From assembly GCA_028822065.1 (NCBI GenBank), contig JAPKEL010000018.1, positions 1-33,663 on the forward strand: 33,663 nucleotides of DNA, in the 5' to 3' direction. Numbering within the stretch: position 1 is the first letter of the stretch; every line of letters starts with the position of its first letter. The notes under the pieces were generated by a model. The model was not told the DNA's origin and did not search any database. It saw only the letters and a program-made list of their open reading frames with translations. Origin of the DNA: Woeseiaceae bacterium (GTDB lineage: Bacteria; Pseudomonadota; Gammaproteobacteria; Steroidobacterales; Woeseiaceae). The translations under genes and the position numbers were made by a program. Below, one piece after another: positions 25,117-33,608 of the stretch.

Positions 25117-26780
25117 TGATTGAGCAGTCTGCTATTGAACCCAAAACCGTTGCTGAAATGCTAGCACAGGCATTTTTTGATAATAATGTCACTCACATCT
25201 ATGGCGTTCCTGGAGGTGGAAGTAGTTTACCCTTGATAGAAGCCGCTGCTCAACTGGGCATCAAGTTTGTACTCACTAGAACGGAATGTGGGGCGATGAT
25301 AATGGCCTCAGCAACGGCAGAGCTGACCGGTTCCATAGGTGTGGCTTTAACCACCAAAGGTCCAGGGGTTGCTAGCGCCGCTAATGGCGCCGCTTATGCA
25401 TTGCTTGATCGTGCTCCCGTTGTTTTAGTGACTGACGGCTTTACTGAACAACAGTCAGGTTTTATTACTCATCAGTTTATTGACCAAAAAGCTTTGTTAG
25501 CACCGGTTACTAAAGGCCACAGCAGACTGGAAGACAATCGGGTGATGAGCGAGATAAATAGACTTATTAGCTTGGCTATGACTGCCCCCTGTGGACCTGT
25601 GCATATTGAATTAACTGGAGCGACAGCAAAGAAAGAGGTGGTAGAGCTTCCGACTCAGGTGGTAATACCAGATGATCATTCGGCCATAGATAATTCAGAC
25701 GCTTTTAGCAATGCCCAAGAGCTTATTATGAAGGCTTCTCAGCCGGTGATTGTGGTTGGTTTAGAGGCGCGCACCAGTGAGAACAAAGAGATGACACGTC
25801 AGTTAATTGATCGGAGTGGCTATCCAGTCTTAACTACTTATAAAGCGAAAGGCGTTATCTCCGACCATCATCCGCAGTATGTAGGCATATTTACCGGTGG
25901 CACGGCGGAGTCAGCTTGCGTATCTCAGTCAGACCTAATCATTTTGATTGGTGTCGACCCTGTGGAATTTGTATTACAAAAGTGGCGTTATCAGGTTCCG
26001 ATTATTGATATTTCGGTGGTTGAATACCCTGTCCATTATATTAAGCCAGATGTAGGTCTTTATGGCCCTATCAGTATTAATTTAAGTGATTTGATGGGCA
26101 ATATCGAAGGATGGCGTTCGAATTGGAAATTACCTGCTATAGAAATGTTACGCGATGACATGCATCATGCCTTAGAGTGCCAGGCAGACCAAGGCATAGG
26201 CCCACAAGACATAGTTCAGGTTGCGCTGGAGTCTGCCTTGATGATGCAAGCTTTACACCAACAAACAAGACTGCCACTGATTACCGTCGATGCTGGCGCC
26301 CATATGTTCTCGGTGATGGCTTTCTGGCCCTGTGATCAACCTCTTGATGTACTTATATCAAATGGCCTAGCCACGATGGCGTATGCATTGCCTGCGGCTA
26401 TCGCTGCTGCTGTGAAAACACCCGATCGAATGGTTATAGCCTTTACCGGTGACGGGGGCTTACTAATGTGTCTTGGTGAATTAAGCACCGCAGTTGAACA
26501 GGCCGTGCCCATTATTGTTATTGTATTTAACGACCAGTCACTATCGTTAATAGATATCAAGCAACAAGACTCAGGCTTACCAAGCCGAGGAATGCGCTGG
26601 GAAACACCAAATTTCAGTCAGGTCATGGAGGGTTTGGGTGGCCAGGGTTACAAAGTAAACAACCTAAAGCAGTATCGACAAGCACTAGATGAGGCATTAG
26701 AGGCTGGCAAGCCTGCACTCATTGACGTATTGTTTAACCCAGAAGGGTATGGCCCACAATTAAAAGCATTGCGAGGCTGA
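25116..26780 (+). CDS. Thiamine-diphosphate-dependent enzyme (acetolactate synthase / benzoylformate decarboxylase superfamily)
   Basis: The ATG at 25116 overlaps the HyuA stop (TGATG); a TTG three bases earlier is less likely. The 554-aa product has the three ThDP domains: an N-terminal pyrimidine-binding domain with IYGVPGGGSSLPL and the activating Glu57 in RTECGAMIMASATAELTG, a central domain from ~190, and a C-terminal diphosphate-binding domain with GDG...N at 445-472 (GDGGLLMCLGELSTAVEQAVPIIVIVFND). Family members decarboxylate 2-oxo acids or form acetohydroxy acids. With an aminotransferase and aldehyde dehydrogenases nearby, a decarboxylase making an aldehyde is the better guess, but the sequence alone does not exclude carboligation or oxalyl-CoA-type chemistry. 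It is tightly linked to hyuBA. Confidence 0.9.
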   Translation: MIEQSAIEPKTVAEMLAQAFFDNNVTHIYGVPGGGSSLPLIEAAAQLGIKFVLTRTECGAMIMASATAELTGSIGVALTTKGPGVASAANGAAYALLDRAPVVLVTDGFTEQQSGFITHQFIDQKALLAPVTKGHSRLEDNRVMSEINRLISLAMTAPCGPVHIELTGATAKKEVVELPTQVVIPDDHSAIDNSDAFSNAQELIMKASQPVIVVGLEARTSENKEMTRQLIDRSGYPVLTTYKAKGVISDHHPQYVGIFTGGTAESACVSQSDLIILIGVDPVEFVLQKWRYQVPIIDISVVEYPVHYIKPDVGLYGPISINLSDLMGNIEGWRSNWKLPAIEMLRDDMHHALECQADQGIGPQDIVQVALESALMMQALHQQTRLPLITVDAGAHMFSVMAFWPCDQPLDVLISNGLATMAYALPAAIAAAVKTPDRMVIAFTGDGGLLMCLGELSTAVEQAVPIIVIVFNDQSLSLIDIKQQDSGLPSRGMRWETPNFSQVMEGLGGQGYKVNNLKQYRQALDEALEAGKPALIDVLFNPEGYGPQLKALRG

Positions 26781-26830
26781 TTGAGAAATACTGATAATTG
26801 AATAACTATGATTTTTAGGAGATAGAAATA

Positions 26831-28042
26831 ATGAGTATCGATACTGACTCTGCAAGTAGTTTTCAACTGCCACCAGAGGTGTTAGAAATTTGTGAGCTTG
26901 CTGAAAACATAGTCAGCAAAGAACTTATGCCTCTGGAGGCTGAGTTTCTAACTTCACCAGATCATGCTTTTGGCGTTAAAGAAACGCTTAATCTGCAGGC
27001 AGTATTTGGTCAGGATACTCTTGATCATTTAATGAAAATAGCCAGGGACACTGGGTTATGGACTTTAATGATTCCTGAGAAATTCGGCGGTGCTGGGCTC
27101 TCTATGCTGACTAAGGTGGCTATTTTAGAACGGTTTTATTACACGGCTGTACCTTTTCCTTTTGCTAACGTGCCCAATATTCTCTATGACTGTAAAGGCG
27201 AGCAAATTGAAAAATATTTAAATCCAGTTATGAGTGGAGAAAAAACCACCTGTTTTGCACAAACTGAACCAAATGCAGGTTCTGATCCCGGCGGGATGAT
27301 GCAAACTAAGGCGGTTAAAGATGGACATGACTGGATTATAAATGGTACCAAAATGTGGATTTCTATGGCGGCTGAGAGCGATGTAATGATGGTTCAGGTG
27401 GTTACAGACTCTGAAAAACGCCAGCGAGGCGGTATCACCATGTTCCTTGTCGAGCGTAACAATCCAGGTGTTAAAGTAGAAGAACCTGGAATCAAGACCT
27501 GGCTTGGACCGCGAGCGTCTCAGTACATTGTTCACTTTGATGATTGCCGAGTTTCTAAAGACGCCATCTTAGGAGATCTGGGCAATGGGTTTCGATTAGG
27601 GCAAAAGTGGCTGACCATCCATGATCGTTTACTTAGAGGACCATTTGCCTTGGGGAAGATGCAACGTGCACTTGATATGTGTATCGCTTGGTCTAAGCAG
27701 CGACATACCTTTGGTAAGCCTCTTGCTGACCGACAAGCCATTCAGTGGAAGTTAGTTGATATGTATATTGATATTCAGGCTTTACGTGCATTGACCTATC
27801 AGATGGCAGCGCGCTATGACGGCGGTGAAGATATTAGAGTGGAAGCTGGTTTGATTAAGTTAACATCGATGGATTGGGGAGCTCGTTGTTTAGATCATGG
27901 GATCCAAATCCATGGTGCAATGGGTGAGTCTCTTGAATTGCCTTTGACATTATTTTATCGCTATCTTCGCCATGGACAGATTGGTGGTGGGACCAGCGAA
28001 ATTCAACGGATACAGATCGCTCGAAAATTACTAAAAGATTGA
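26831..28042 (+). CDS. Acyl-CoA dehydrogenase family flavoprotein
   Basis: 403 residues in the three-domain ACAD layout: a helical N domain, a middle beta domain with CFAQTEPNAGSDPGG and WISMAAESDVMMVQV, and a C-terminal helical domain with QRHTFGKPLADRQAIQWKLVDM, HGAMGESLELPL and GGGTSEIQRIQIARKLL. These enzymes use FAD to introduce a double bond alpha,beta to a thioester. In many members a catalytic Glu sits in Y-E-G-T near the end; here that position is Gly (QIGGGTSEIQR), as in subgroups where the base lies elsewhere. No acyl-CoA ligase is visible in the window, so the activated substrate must come from other genes. The start has AGGAG 9 bases upstream. It follows the ThDP gene by 50 bases. 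Confidence 0.92.
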   Translation: MSIDTDSASSFQLPPEVLEICELAENIVSKELMPLEAEFLTSPDHAFGVKETLNLQAVFGQDTLDHLMKIARDTGLWTLMIPEKFGGAGLSMLTKVAILERFYYTAVPFPFANVPNILYDCKGEQIEKYLNPVMSGEKTTCFAQTEPNAGSDPGGMMQTKAVKDGHDWIINGTKMWISMAAESDVMMVQVVTDSEKRQRGGITMFLVERNNPGVKVEEPGIKTWLGPRASQYIVHFDDCRVSKDAILGDLGNGFRLGQKWLTIHDRLLRGPFALGKMQRALDMCIAWSKQRHTFGKPLADRQAIQWKLVDMYIDIQALRALTYQMAARYDGGEDIRVEAGLIKLTSMDWGARCLDHGIQIHGAMGESLELPLTLFYRYLRHGQIGGGTSEIQRIQIARKLLKD

Positions 28043-28113
28043 CTAGCTTACAAATTATAAAAAAAAGATGAATAAGCTAATAAACACAGACAGCAACATT
28101 AAGAGGAAGCATT

Positions 28114-29469
28114 ATGAGTGATTTTACACCAGCCACCGCAGCACCTGAGGAAGAGTATGGTTCACCCACCTATGCTTGGTACGTGGTTACAATCTTATTA
28201 TTCGCTTATGTTACCTCATTTCTTGACCGGACTATTTTAACTCTGTTAGTTGAGCCTATCCGGGCAAGTCTCAACATTAGCGATCTGCAATTAAGCCTTC
28301 TTCATGGGTTTGCTTTCGCGGTATTTTATGTTGCCCTCGGCGTACCTATTGCACGTTATGCCGATTCCAACAACCGAGTGAGATTAATTTCCGCGGGCGT
28401 ATTGGTCTGGAGCCTTATGACTGCATTCTGTGGATTGGCGAGAAACTTTACTCATATGTTCTTGGCGCGAGTTGGTGTAGGTATAGGAGAAGCAACCCTC
28501 TCTCCAGCGGCTTACTCGATAATTAGTGATTACTTTCCAGTGGAAAAACGCCCAAGGGCATTTAGTGTTTATCAAACTGGCATATATGTGGGCATGGGGT
28601 TGGCCATGATTATCGGTGGTTATGTTATTGCTGTGGTGCCCTCTGTGGATATGCCTTTTTATGGTCCTATGGAACCCTGGCAAGTGGTGTTTCTTTTGGT
28701 TGGGTTACCAGGCCTTTTAGTGTTTTTGTTATTACGCACAATTCGAGAACCTCAACGAAAAGGCATGATGGTCAGTGCTGAGGGCAATACAGCTGTTTCA
28801 TTTAAAGAAGTATTAGCATTTATAGGTGCGCGACGAGGAGCTTACGGTTGTGTGATAGGAGGTGTAGCGGCTAAGAGCTTAGCGTTCTATGGTGTAGCGG
28901 CTTGGTTACCAACATACTTTATGCGTACTTTTGGTTGGGACGCTCAAACTATTGGTCTTTATTATGGCCTAGCCAGCATTATCTTTGGCGTGATCGGTAT
29001 CAATACCGGTTCTAGTGTAAGTGTTTGGCTGCGAAATCGTGGTTATAGTGATGCTAATTTACGGATTTGCTTGGGTGCTGAAGCTTGTTTAATTCCCATA
29101 GGTATATTGGCATCTTTAATGCCTACACCAGAATTATCGATGCTGTTTTATTGTGGGTTTATTTTCTTTGCCAGTTTCTCAGTAGGGTGCCAAGCAGCTG
29201 CCCTTCAAGAGATTACACCAAATCAACTGCGTGCTCAGGTGTCTGCGATTTATCTCTTTGTCACAAATATGGTTGGCATAGGCTTTGGACCCACATTCAT
29301 TGCTTTTTTCACAGATGTGGTGTTTAAAAATGATGCGTTAGTAGGTTATTCTATGTCAATTTCTGTGGCTTTTGCCTGCCCTATAGGCGTGTATTTATTT
29401 TGGCGGGGCTTGAAGCCTTATCGGGCTTGTTTGGCTTTAGCTAAGCAAAATTACGCTGCCCCAAGTTAA
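28114..29469 (+). CDS. MFS transporter, spinster-like
   Basis: 451 residues with about 12 membrane helices. The N-terminal half has SFLDRTILTLLVEPIRASLNISDLQLSLLHGF, typical of the spinster-like branch of the major facilitator superfamily, and the A motif is modified to GVPIARYADSNNRVRLI. RVGVGIGEATLSPAAYSIISDYFPVEKRPRAFSVY follows. Cargo in this branch ranges from organic acids to lipids and is usually unknown. Its place inside the catabolic operon, after the acyl-CoA dehydrogenase (71-base gap) and before an aldehyde dehydrogenase (35-base gap), suggests inner-membrane import of the substrate that the receptor at 4544 brings across the outer membrane, both units having the 36-bp element. 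GAGGAA lies 7 bases before the ATG. Confidence 0.9.
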   Translation: MSDFTPATAAPEEEYGSPTYAWYVVTILLFAYVTSFLDRTILTLLVEPIRASLNISDLQLSLLHGFAFAVFYVALGVPIARYADSNNRVRLISAGVLVWSLMTAFCGLARNFTHMFLARVGVGIGEATLSPAAYSIISDYFPVEKRPRAFSVYQTGIYVGMGLAMIIGGYVIAVVPSVDMPFYGPMEPWQVVFLLVGLPGLLVFLLLRTIREPQRKGMMVSAEGNTAVSFKEVLAFIGARRGAYGCVIGGVAAKSLAFYGVAAWLPTYFMRTFGWDAQTIGLYYGLASIIFGVIGINTGSSVSVWLRNRGYSDANLRICLGAEACLIPIGILASLMPTPELSMLFYCGFIFFASFSVGCQAAALQEITPNQLRAQVSAIYLFVTNMVGIGFGPTFIAFFTDVVFKNDALVGYSMSISVAFACPIGVYLFWRGLKPYRACLALAKQNYAAPS

Positions 29470-29504
29470 TGTTGAGTTAATATAAGTCTTTACAGGAACA
29501 AAAA

Positions 29505-30983
29505 ATGCATACCTATCAAATATATATTAATGGACAGTGGTGTGATTCAGCGTCGGGTAAATGGTTTGATAGTTTGGATCCCTATACAGGTGAATCTTGG
29601 GCATCAATACCTCAGTGTAATTCTACTGATGTTGAAGCGGCAGTAGATGCAGCTCACAAAGCATTTGAGAGCGAAGCGTGGCGAGATCTAACCGCTACTG
29701 CTCGTGGAAAAATGGTTAAAAAATTCGGACAAGTTTTATTAGATAACGCAGAAAAACTAGCTGCCATTGAGGTGCGTGACAACGGAAAATTGTATAGCGA
29801 AGTGGTAAATCAGTGTCGCTATATGACCGAATGGTTTGAATATTATGGTGGTCTTGCTGACAAAGTTGAAGGAACTGTTCCTCCGATTGATAAACCCAAG
29901 GTGCTTAACTATACTCGGTATGAACCTCTAGGGGTCTGTGCCTGCATAACGCCTTGGAATTCTCCACTTTTATTATTGGTTTGGAAGTTAGCACCGGCCT
30001 TAGCAGCAGGTAACACTGTCGTTATTAAACCGTCTGAGTTCACTTCTGCATCAACCTTAGAGCTTGCAAAGTTGTCAGAGTTGGCTGGGTTCCCCCCAGG
30101 AGTGATCAATGTGGTGACCGGATATTCCTCAGAGGTTGGGCAGCCTTTAGTTGCTCATAAGAAGATCAGGAAAATTGCTTTCACTGGTAGCGAGGAAGGT
30201 GGGCGACATGTCAATATTTCTGCGGCTGCGGATTTCAAAAAAGTCACCTTAGAATTGGGCGGGAAATCAGCTAATATTGTTTTTGACGATGCAGATTTAG
30301 ATCAGGCAGTTAATGGTGTTGTTTCTGGTATTTTTGCTGCCAGCGGGCAGACTTGTATTGCTGGATCAAGGCTATTGCTGCAAGACAGTATTCATGATGC
30401 ATTTCTTGAACGTTTGGTTGATATCGCTAAAACTGCGAAACTTGGTAATCCAATGTCTGAGGATACTCAAATTGCTCCTATTGCCAACGAACTTCAATAC
30501 CGTAAAATTATAGAGTACATAGATATAGCTAAAGCCGAAGGGGCAAGATGTGTTTTGGGCGGTGAAGCTGGGACTGTAAAAGGTAAGCATCAAGGATTAT
30601 TTGTGATGCCGACTATTTTTGCCGACGTCCATAACAGTATGCGTATTGCCCAAGAAGAGGTATTTGGTCCAGTTCTATCAGTGATTCGGTTTAAGGATGA
30701 AGCTGAGGCAATTTCTATCGCCAATGATGTTGATTATGGATTGGCGGCGGGTGTTTGGACTAAAAGCCTTAATCGAGCTGTTAATGTATCTGAGCGCCTG
30801 CAGGCAGGAACAATCTGGGTGAATACCTATAGGTCTACCAGCTACACAACACCCTTTGGTGGATATAAGTCGAGTGGCTTGGGCCGAGAAAATGGACAAC
30901 AAGCCATTAAAGAATACCTTCAAGTGAAGAGTGTGTGGCTGCACACAGGTGAGGTTACTAAGAACCCTTACTCGCGACGTTAA
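29505..30983 (+). CDS. NAD(P)-dependent aldehyde dehydrogenase
   Basis: 492 residues with the full catalytic set: Asn152 (TPWNSP), Lys175 (VVIKPSE), FTGSEEGGRH (~226-235), general base Glu250 (TLELGGKSA), nucleophile Cys284 (SGQTCIAGSR), EEVFGPVLSVIRF and the C-terminal PFGGYKSSGLGRENG. It oxidises an aldehyde to a carboxylic acid. Being last in the hydantoinase operon, it may take the aldehyde made by the ThDP enzyme four genes upstream (inference). The sequence differs widely from the ALDH at 2828, so this is not a recent duplication. AGGA lies 8 bases before the ATG. It is convergent with the methyltransferase at 31024; the 40-base gap shows no hairpin. Confidence 0.94.
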   Translation: MHTYQIYINGQWCDSASGKWFDSLDPYTGESWASIPQCNSTDVEAAVDAAHKAFESEAWRDLTATARGKMVKKFGQVLLDNAEKLAAIEVRDNGKLYSEVVNQCRYMTEWFEYYGGLADKVEGTVPPIDKPKVLNYTRYEPLGVCACITPWNSPLLLLVWKLAPALAAGNTVVIKPSEFTSASTLELAKLSELAGFPPGVINVVTGYSSEVGQPLVAHKKIRKIAFTGSEEGGRHVNISAAADFKKVTLELGGKSANIVFDDADLDQAVNGVVSGIFAASGQTCIAGSRLLLQDSIHDAFLERLVDIAKTAKLGNPMSEDTQIAPIANELQYRKIIEYIDIAKAEGARCVLGGEAGTVKGKHQGLFVMPTIFADVHNSMRIAQEEVFGPVLSVIRFKDEAEAISIANDVDYGLAAGVWTKSLNRAVNVSERLQAGTIWVNTYRSTSYTTPFGGYKSSGLGRENGQQAIKEYLQVKSVWLHTGEVTKNPYSRR

Positions 30984-31023
30984 GCGAGATTAAGGAACGA
31001 ATACTCTTAAATACTCTAATTCA

Positions 31024-31785
31024 TTACTCAGGTTTTCTAAATTTGTATATAAAACGGTCTGATTTACCTCTCACTAAAGGCATCATAACCATTGTATTAA
31101 GCGTGTCTTCTGGATTATTTAGAGCATTACTTTCAGTAATAAATTCAAAGCCAGCAGATTCAATTTCTTGTTTAACGAGAATTGAGTCTATACGATGAAG
31201 TCTGTCCACATCTCTTAAATTTGATCCTTCTTCAGCTGAATGATCAACAACTAAATATGTACCACCTGGCTTAATAGCATTAAATAGAGCTTTATTCATA
31301 GCGTCTGTGTCAATATTCAATTGTGATAAGTGTGTATCATGATAGATCAATATAATAATAGCCATATCAATAGGTTCAGGAAAGATTGGATCATTAAATG
31401 TACCCATAATACTAGTAACATTTTCACGTTCCGCAGCTATTGGATCGGTTGGGTTTCCATTTTTAAAAATACGTGAAAACTCAATGCCATTAAAGCCATA
31501 AATATGACCCTTTGACCCAACTATATCACTTAAAATTCTCGTATAGTATCCACCCGCTGAACCTATATCAGCAACCACATCTCCAGATTTTATACTGGAA
31601 AAAATCATAACATCACCAGGTTTTCTATCAACATCTCTTTGAGTATCCTTTGTAGGTCTTGTGGGATTTGCAATCGCTTCTTTTATAATGGATTCAATAT
31701 CCTTATTGGTGTTTTCTGTTCGTGCTGAAGTATTAAAAGAAAGAGTTATCAGTAATGAACAAATAGTTGTTATTAATAGTTTCAT
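31024..31785 (-). CDS. Exported class I SAM-methyltransferase-like protein (COG4798-like)
   Basis: 253 residues. A clear signal peptide (KLLITTICSLLITLSFNTSA, cut near residue 21) is followed by a methyltransferase fold: SSIKSGDVVADIGSAGGYYTRIL with motif I at 70-79, HIYGFNGIEF, a motif IV region DMAIIILIYHDTH, and ALFNAIKPGGTYLVVDHSAEEGS. The layout resembles the predicted methyltransferases of COG4798, which often have a leader of this sort. SAM is not known to be available in the periplasm, so either the leader is retained as an anchor, or the fold has another ligand. It is divergent from the methyltransferase remnant/GPH unit, with a LacI-type operator overlapping its predicted -35. That arrangement is the same as for the exported NmrA-like gene at 349. 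Confidence 0.85.
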   Translation of the reverse strand: MKLLITTICSLLITLSFNTSARTENTNKDIESIIKEAIANPTRPTKDTQRDVDRKPGDVMIFSSIKSGDVVADIGSAGGYYTRILSDIVGSKGHIYGFNGIEFSRIFKNGNPTDPIAAERENVTSIMGTFNDPIFPEPIDMAIIILIYHDTHLSQLNIDTDAMNKALFNAIKPGGTYLVVDHSAEEGSNLRDVDRLHRIDSILVKQEIESAGFEFITESNALNNPEDTLNTMVMMPLVRGKSDRFIYKFRKPE

Positions 31786-31853
31786 GGGTAAATTTTAACT
31801 CCATTGATTAATTTAAAAAGTTAGTCTATAAATAGCCTATTGAGTTAAAATAC

Positions 31854-31890
31854 ATTATAACTTCTTGAAGATAATTGCAAACGTGTGCAA
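31854..31890 (-). promoter_or_regulatory. Predicted LacI-type operator (31875-31890) overlapping a minus-strand promoter
   Basis: TTGCAAACGTGTGCAA at 31875-31890 equals the copy before the second TonB receptor. On the minus strand TTGCAA and a perfect TATAAT (31854-31859) lie 15 bp apart and would drive the exported methyltransferase. The surrounding 35 bp match 1291-1325 with three differences, so this promoter/operator and that at 1310 share a common origin. It lies 33 bp before the ATG of the leader remnant on the plus strand. Confidence 0.7.
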
Positions 31891-31923
31891 TACTTAATGA
31901 GGCAAAAATTACTAGAGAAAATT

Positions 31924-32043
31924 ATGTCGATCACTCAAGCTATATATATACATGGGAAAACGACTGGCAATTTTCCATCACTCAGATTACTTCGAGATGA
32001 AATTTATATAGATTTTAATTACACAGTTGTAACAAAATTTTAA
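31924..32043 (+). pseudogene. 5' remnant of a duplicated methyltransferase gene; encodes a 39-aa leader-like peptide
   Basis: The frame ATG 31924 to TAA 32041-32043 begins MSITQAIYIHGKTTGNFPSL and continues LRDEIYIDF. This aligns without gaps to the first 31 residues of the methyltransferase at 1362 (MTISKAIYKRGKTAGVFPSL...RRDEAYMSF) with about half identical. Homology then ends abruptly and the rest of the 363-aa enzyme is missing. The operator and promoter DNA upstream is duplicated too. The short frame stops three bases before the GTG that probably began the GPH symporter gene, so it could now act as a translated leader. Whether it is expressed is unknown. Confidence 0.7.
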
Positions 32044-32046
32044 TTC

Positions 32047-33512
32047 GTGACCGAAAAATTAGTCTTCCGATTAAGCTCGCCCATGGAACAGGACAAGTTG
32101 CAGAAGCAATCAAGTCAAACTCTTTAGAATTTTTCTTATTATTCTATTATGTTCAGGTTTTACACCTAGACCCTATTTTAGCAGGCACTGCTCTTCTCTT
32201 AGCATTGGTATTTGACGGCATTAGTGATCCTATTGTTGGTGCGTTTTCAGATAATTTTCATTCTAAATTAGGCAGACGCCACCCATTTATGTATGCATCT
32301 GCAATACCATTTGGATTAGCTTTCTATTTGCTTTTTAGTCCACCAGAAAGTTTTTCTGGAGTAAACCTTTTTTTATGGCTAACATTTTTTGCAATTAGTC
32401 TACGTTTAATGATGACTTTTTTTCTTCTCCCTTATCTCGCTTTAGGTGCTGAGTTAACTGAAAACTATAATGATCGAACAGCACTTGTAGCTTATAGAAA
32501 TATGTTTTCTTTTGTTGCAGCCATGATTTTATCTATAGTTGCTTTTACGGTGTACTTTAAGTCCACTGATGCTTATCCACAAGGTCAGCTTAACCCAGCA
32601 GCTTATCCTGCTTTTGCATTAACGTTTGCTATCGTGGCTGTTATTGCAATACTTGTTTCAACTCTGGGTACTCAATCACAGATTCCTTTTATGCATAAAA
32701 ATAACAGCGATAAGGAATTGTTTGCTGATAGCTTTAGTAGTTTTTATCAATATTTTTATAAGGGACTTCGTGAGACTTTAAAAAATCGTTCATTTCTTTC
32801 GATCTTTCTTGTCTCTATTACTTTCTTTATTTTGAGTGGTTTACAGCGAGCACTTGTATTGCATATGAATACTTATTTTTGGGCCCTAGAGACATCACAA
32901 ATACAGTATATGTTTTATGCTTTCTTTTCCTCAACTGTATTAGTTATACCATTTGTAAAATACATCATGAATTGGCTAGATAAAAAAAGAACAATGTATT
33001 TAGGGTTGATAATAATTTTAAGTTCCTTTGTCTTACCTACAATTCTTCGCCTCATTGGGTTATTTCCAGTTAATGACAGCTCATGGTTATTGCCTGTTTT
33101 AATTTTTAGTCAAATAACAACAGGCTTTGGTATGGCAATTATGGTTGTAGGGATGGGATCAATCATGGCCGATATTGCTGATGATCAGGAGCTACAAACT
33201 GGTAAGCGTCAAGAGGGTTTAATTTTCTCTTTTATCGGCTTTGCTAGTAAAGCTACATCAGGAGTAGGGCATTTTTTGGCAGGATTAGCACTTTCATTGA
33301 TATCGTTTCCTACCACAGAAAATATCAGACCCCAAGATATACCAAGCGATGTCATTTTTAATCTTGGGCTGGTATACGGACCCAGTGTTTTAGTTTTTGG
33401 CTTGGCATGTTTTTATTTTTTCTCCTTCTATAATATCACGCGTAAAAGCCATGAAGAGACTCTAGAAATTCTTAGCATTAGACGCTCAGCCGCTAAAAAA
33501 GAATCACAATAA
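32047..33512 (+). CDS. GPH-family cation symporter, with an apparent one-base deletion near its start
   Basis: The long frame is open from 32019 but has no ATG start; the first usual codon is TTG 32205, which would remove helix 1. Frame 0 from about 32055 already reads KISLPIKLAHGTGQVAEAIK and SNSLEFFLLFYYVQVLHL, the classic N terminus of GPH (glycoside-pentoside-hexuronide:cation) symporters. The next signature is LVFDGISDPIVGAFSD with KLGRRHPFMY. A GTG at 32047 is one base out of frame; six instead of five A in the run at 32054-32058 would give V/M-T-E-K-I-S-L-P and a 488-aa protein, the usual length. About 12 helices are visible. So this is either an assembly error, a slippery start or a broken gene. 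Cargo is probably a glycoside or uronide. Downstream, 33513-33608 is AT-rich with a weak hairpin at 33545-33561. Confidence 0.8.
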
Positions 33513-33608
33513 GGATAAAATAGATAGTATACAAGTTAGTATGGTTGGTAAAAAAAACCAATGAATAAGATGATGAAATCCTTATAATCATCACCAATAC
33601 ATTGATTT

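Noticed and set aside
31834-31850. CCTATTGAGTTAAAAT as a further copy of the 36-bp element
   Set aside because: Only about 8 contiguous bases match and the GACA core is missing; chance similarity is likely.
33545-33561. TTGGT-A7-ACCAA hairpin after the GPH symporter
   Set aside because: A 5-bp stem without a following T-run is too weak to call a terminator.
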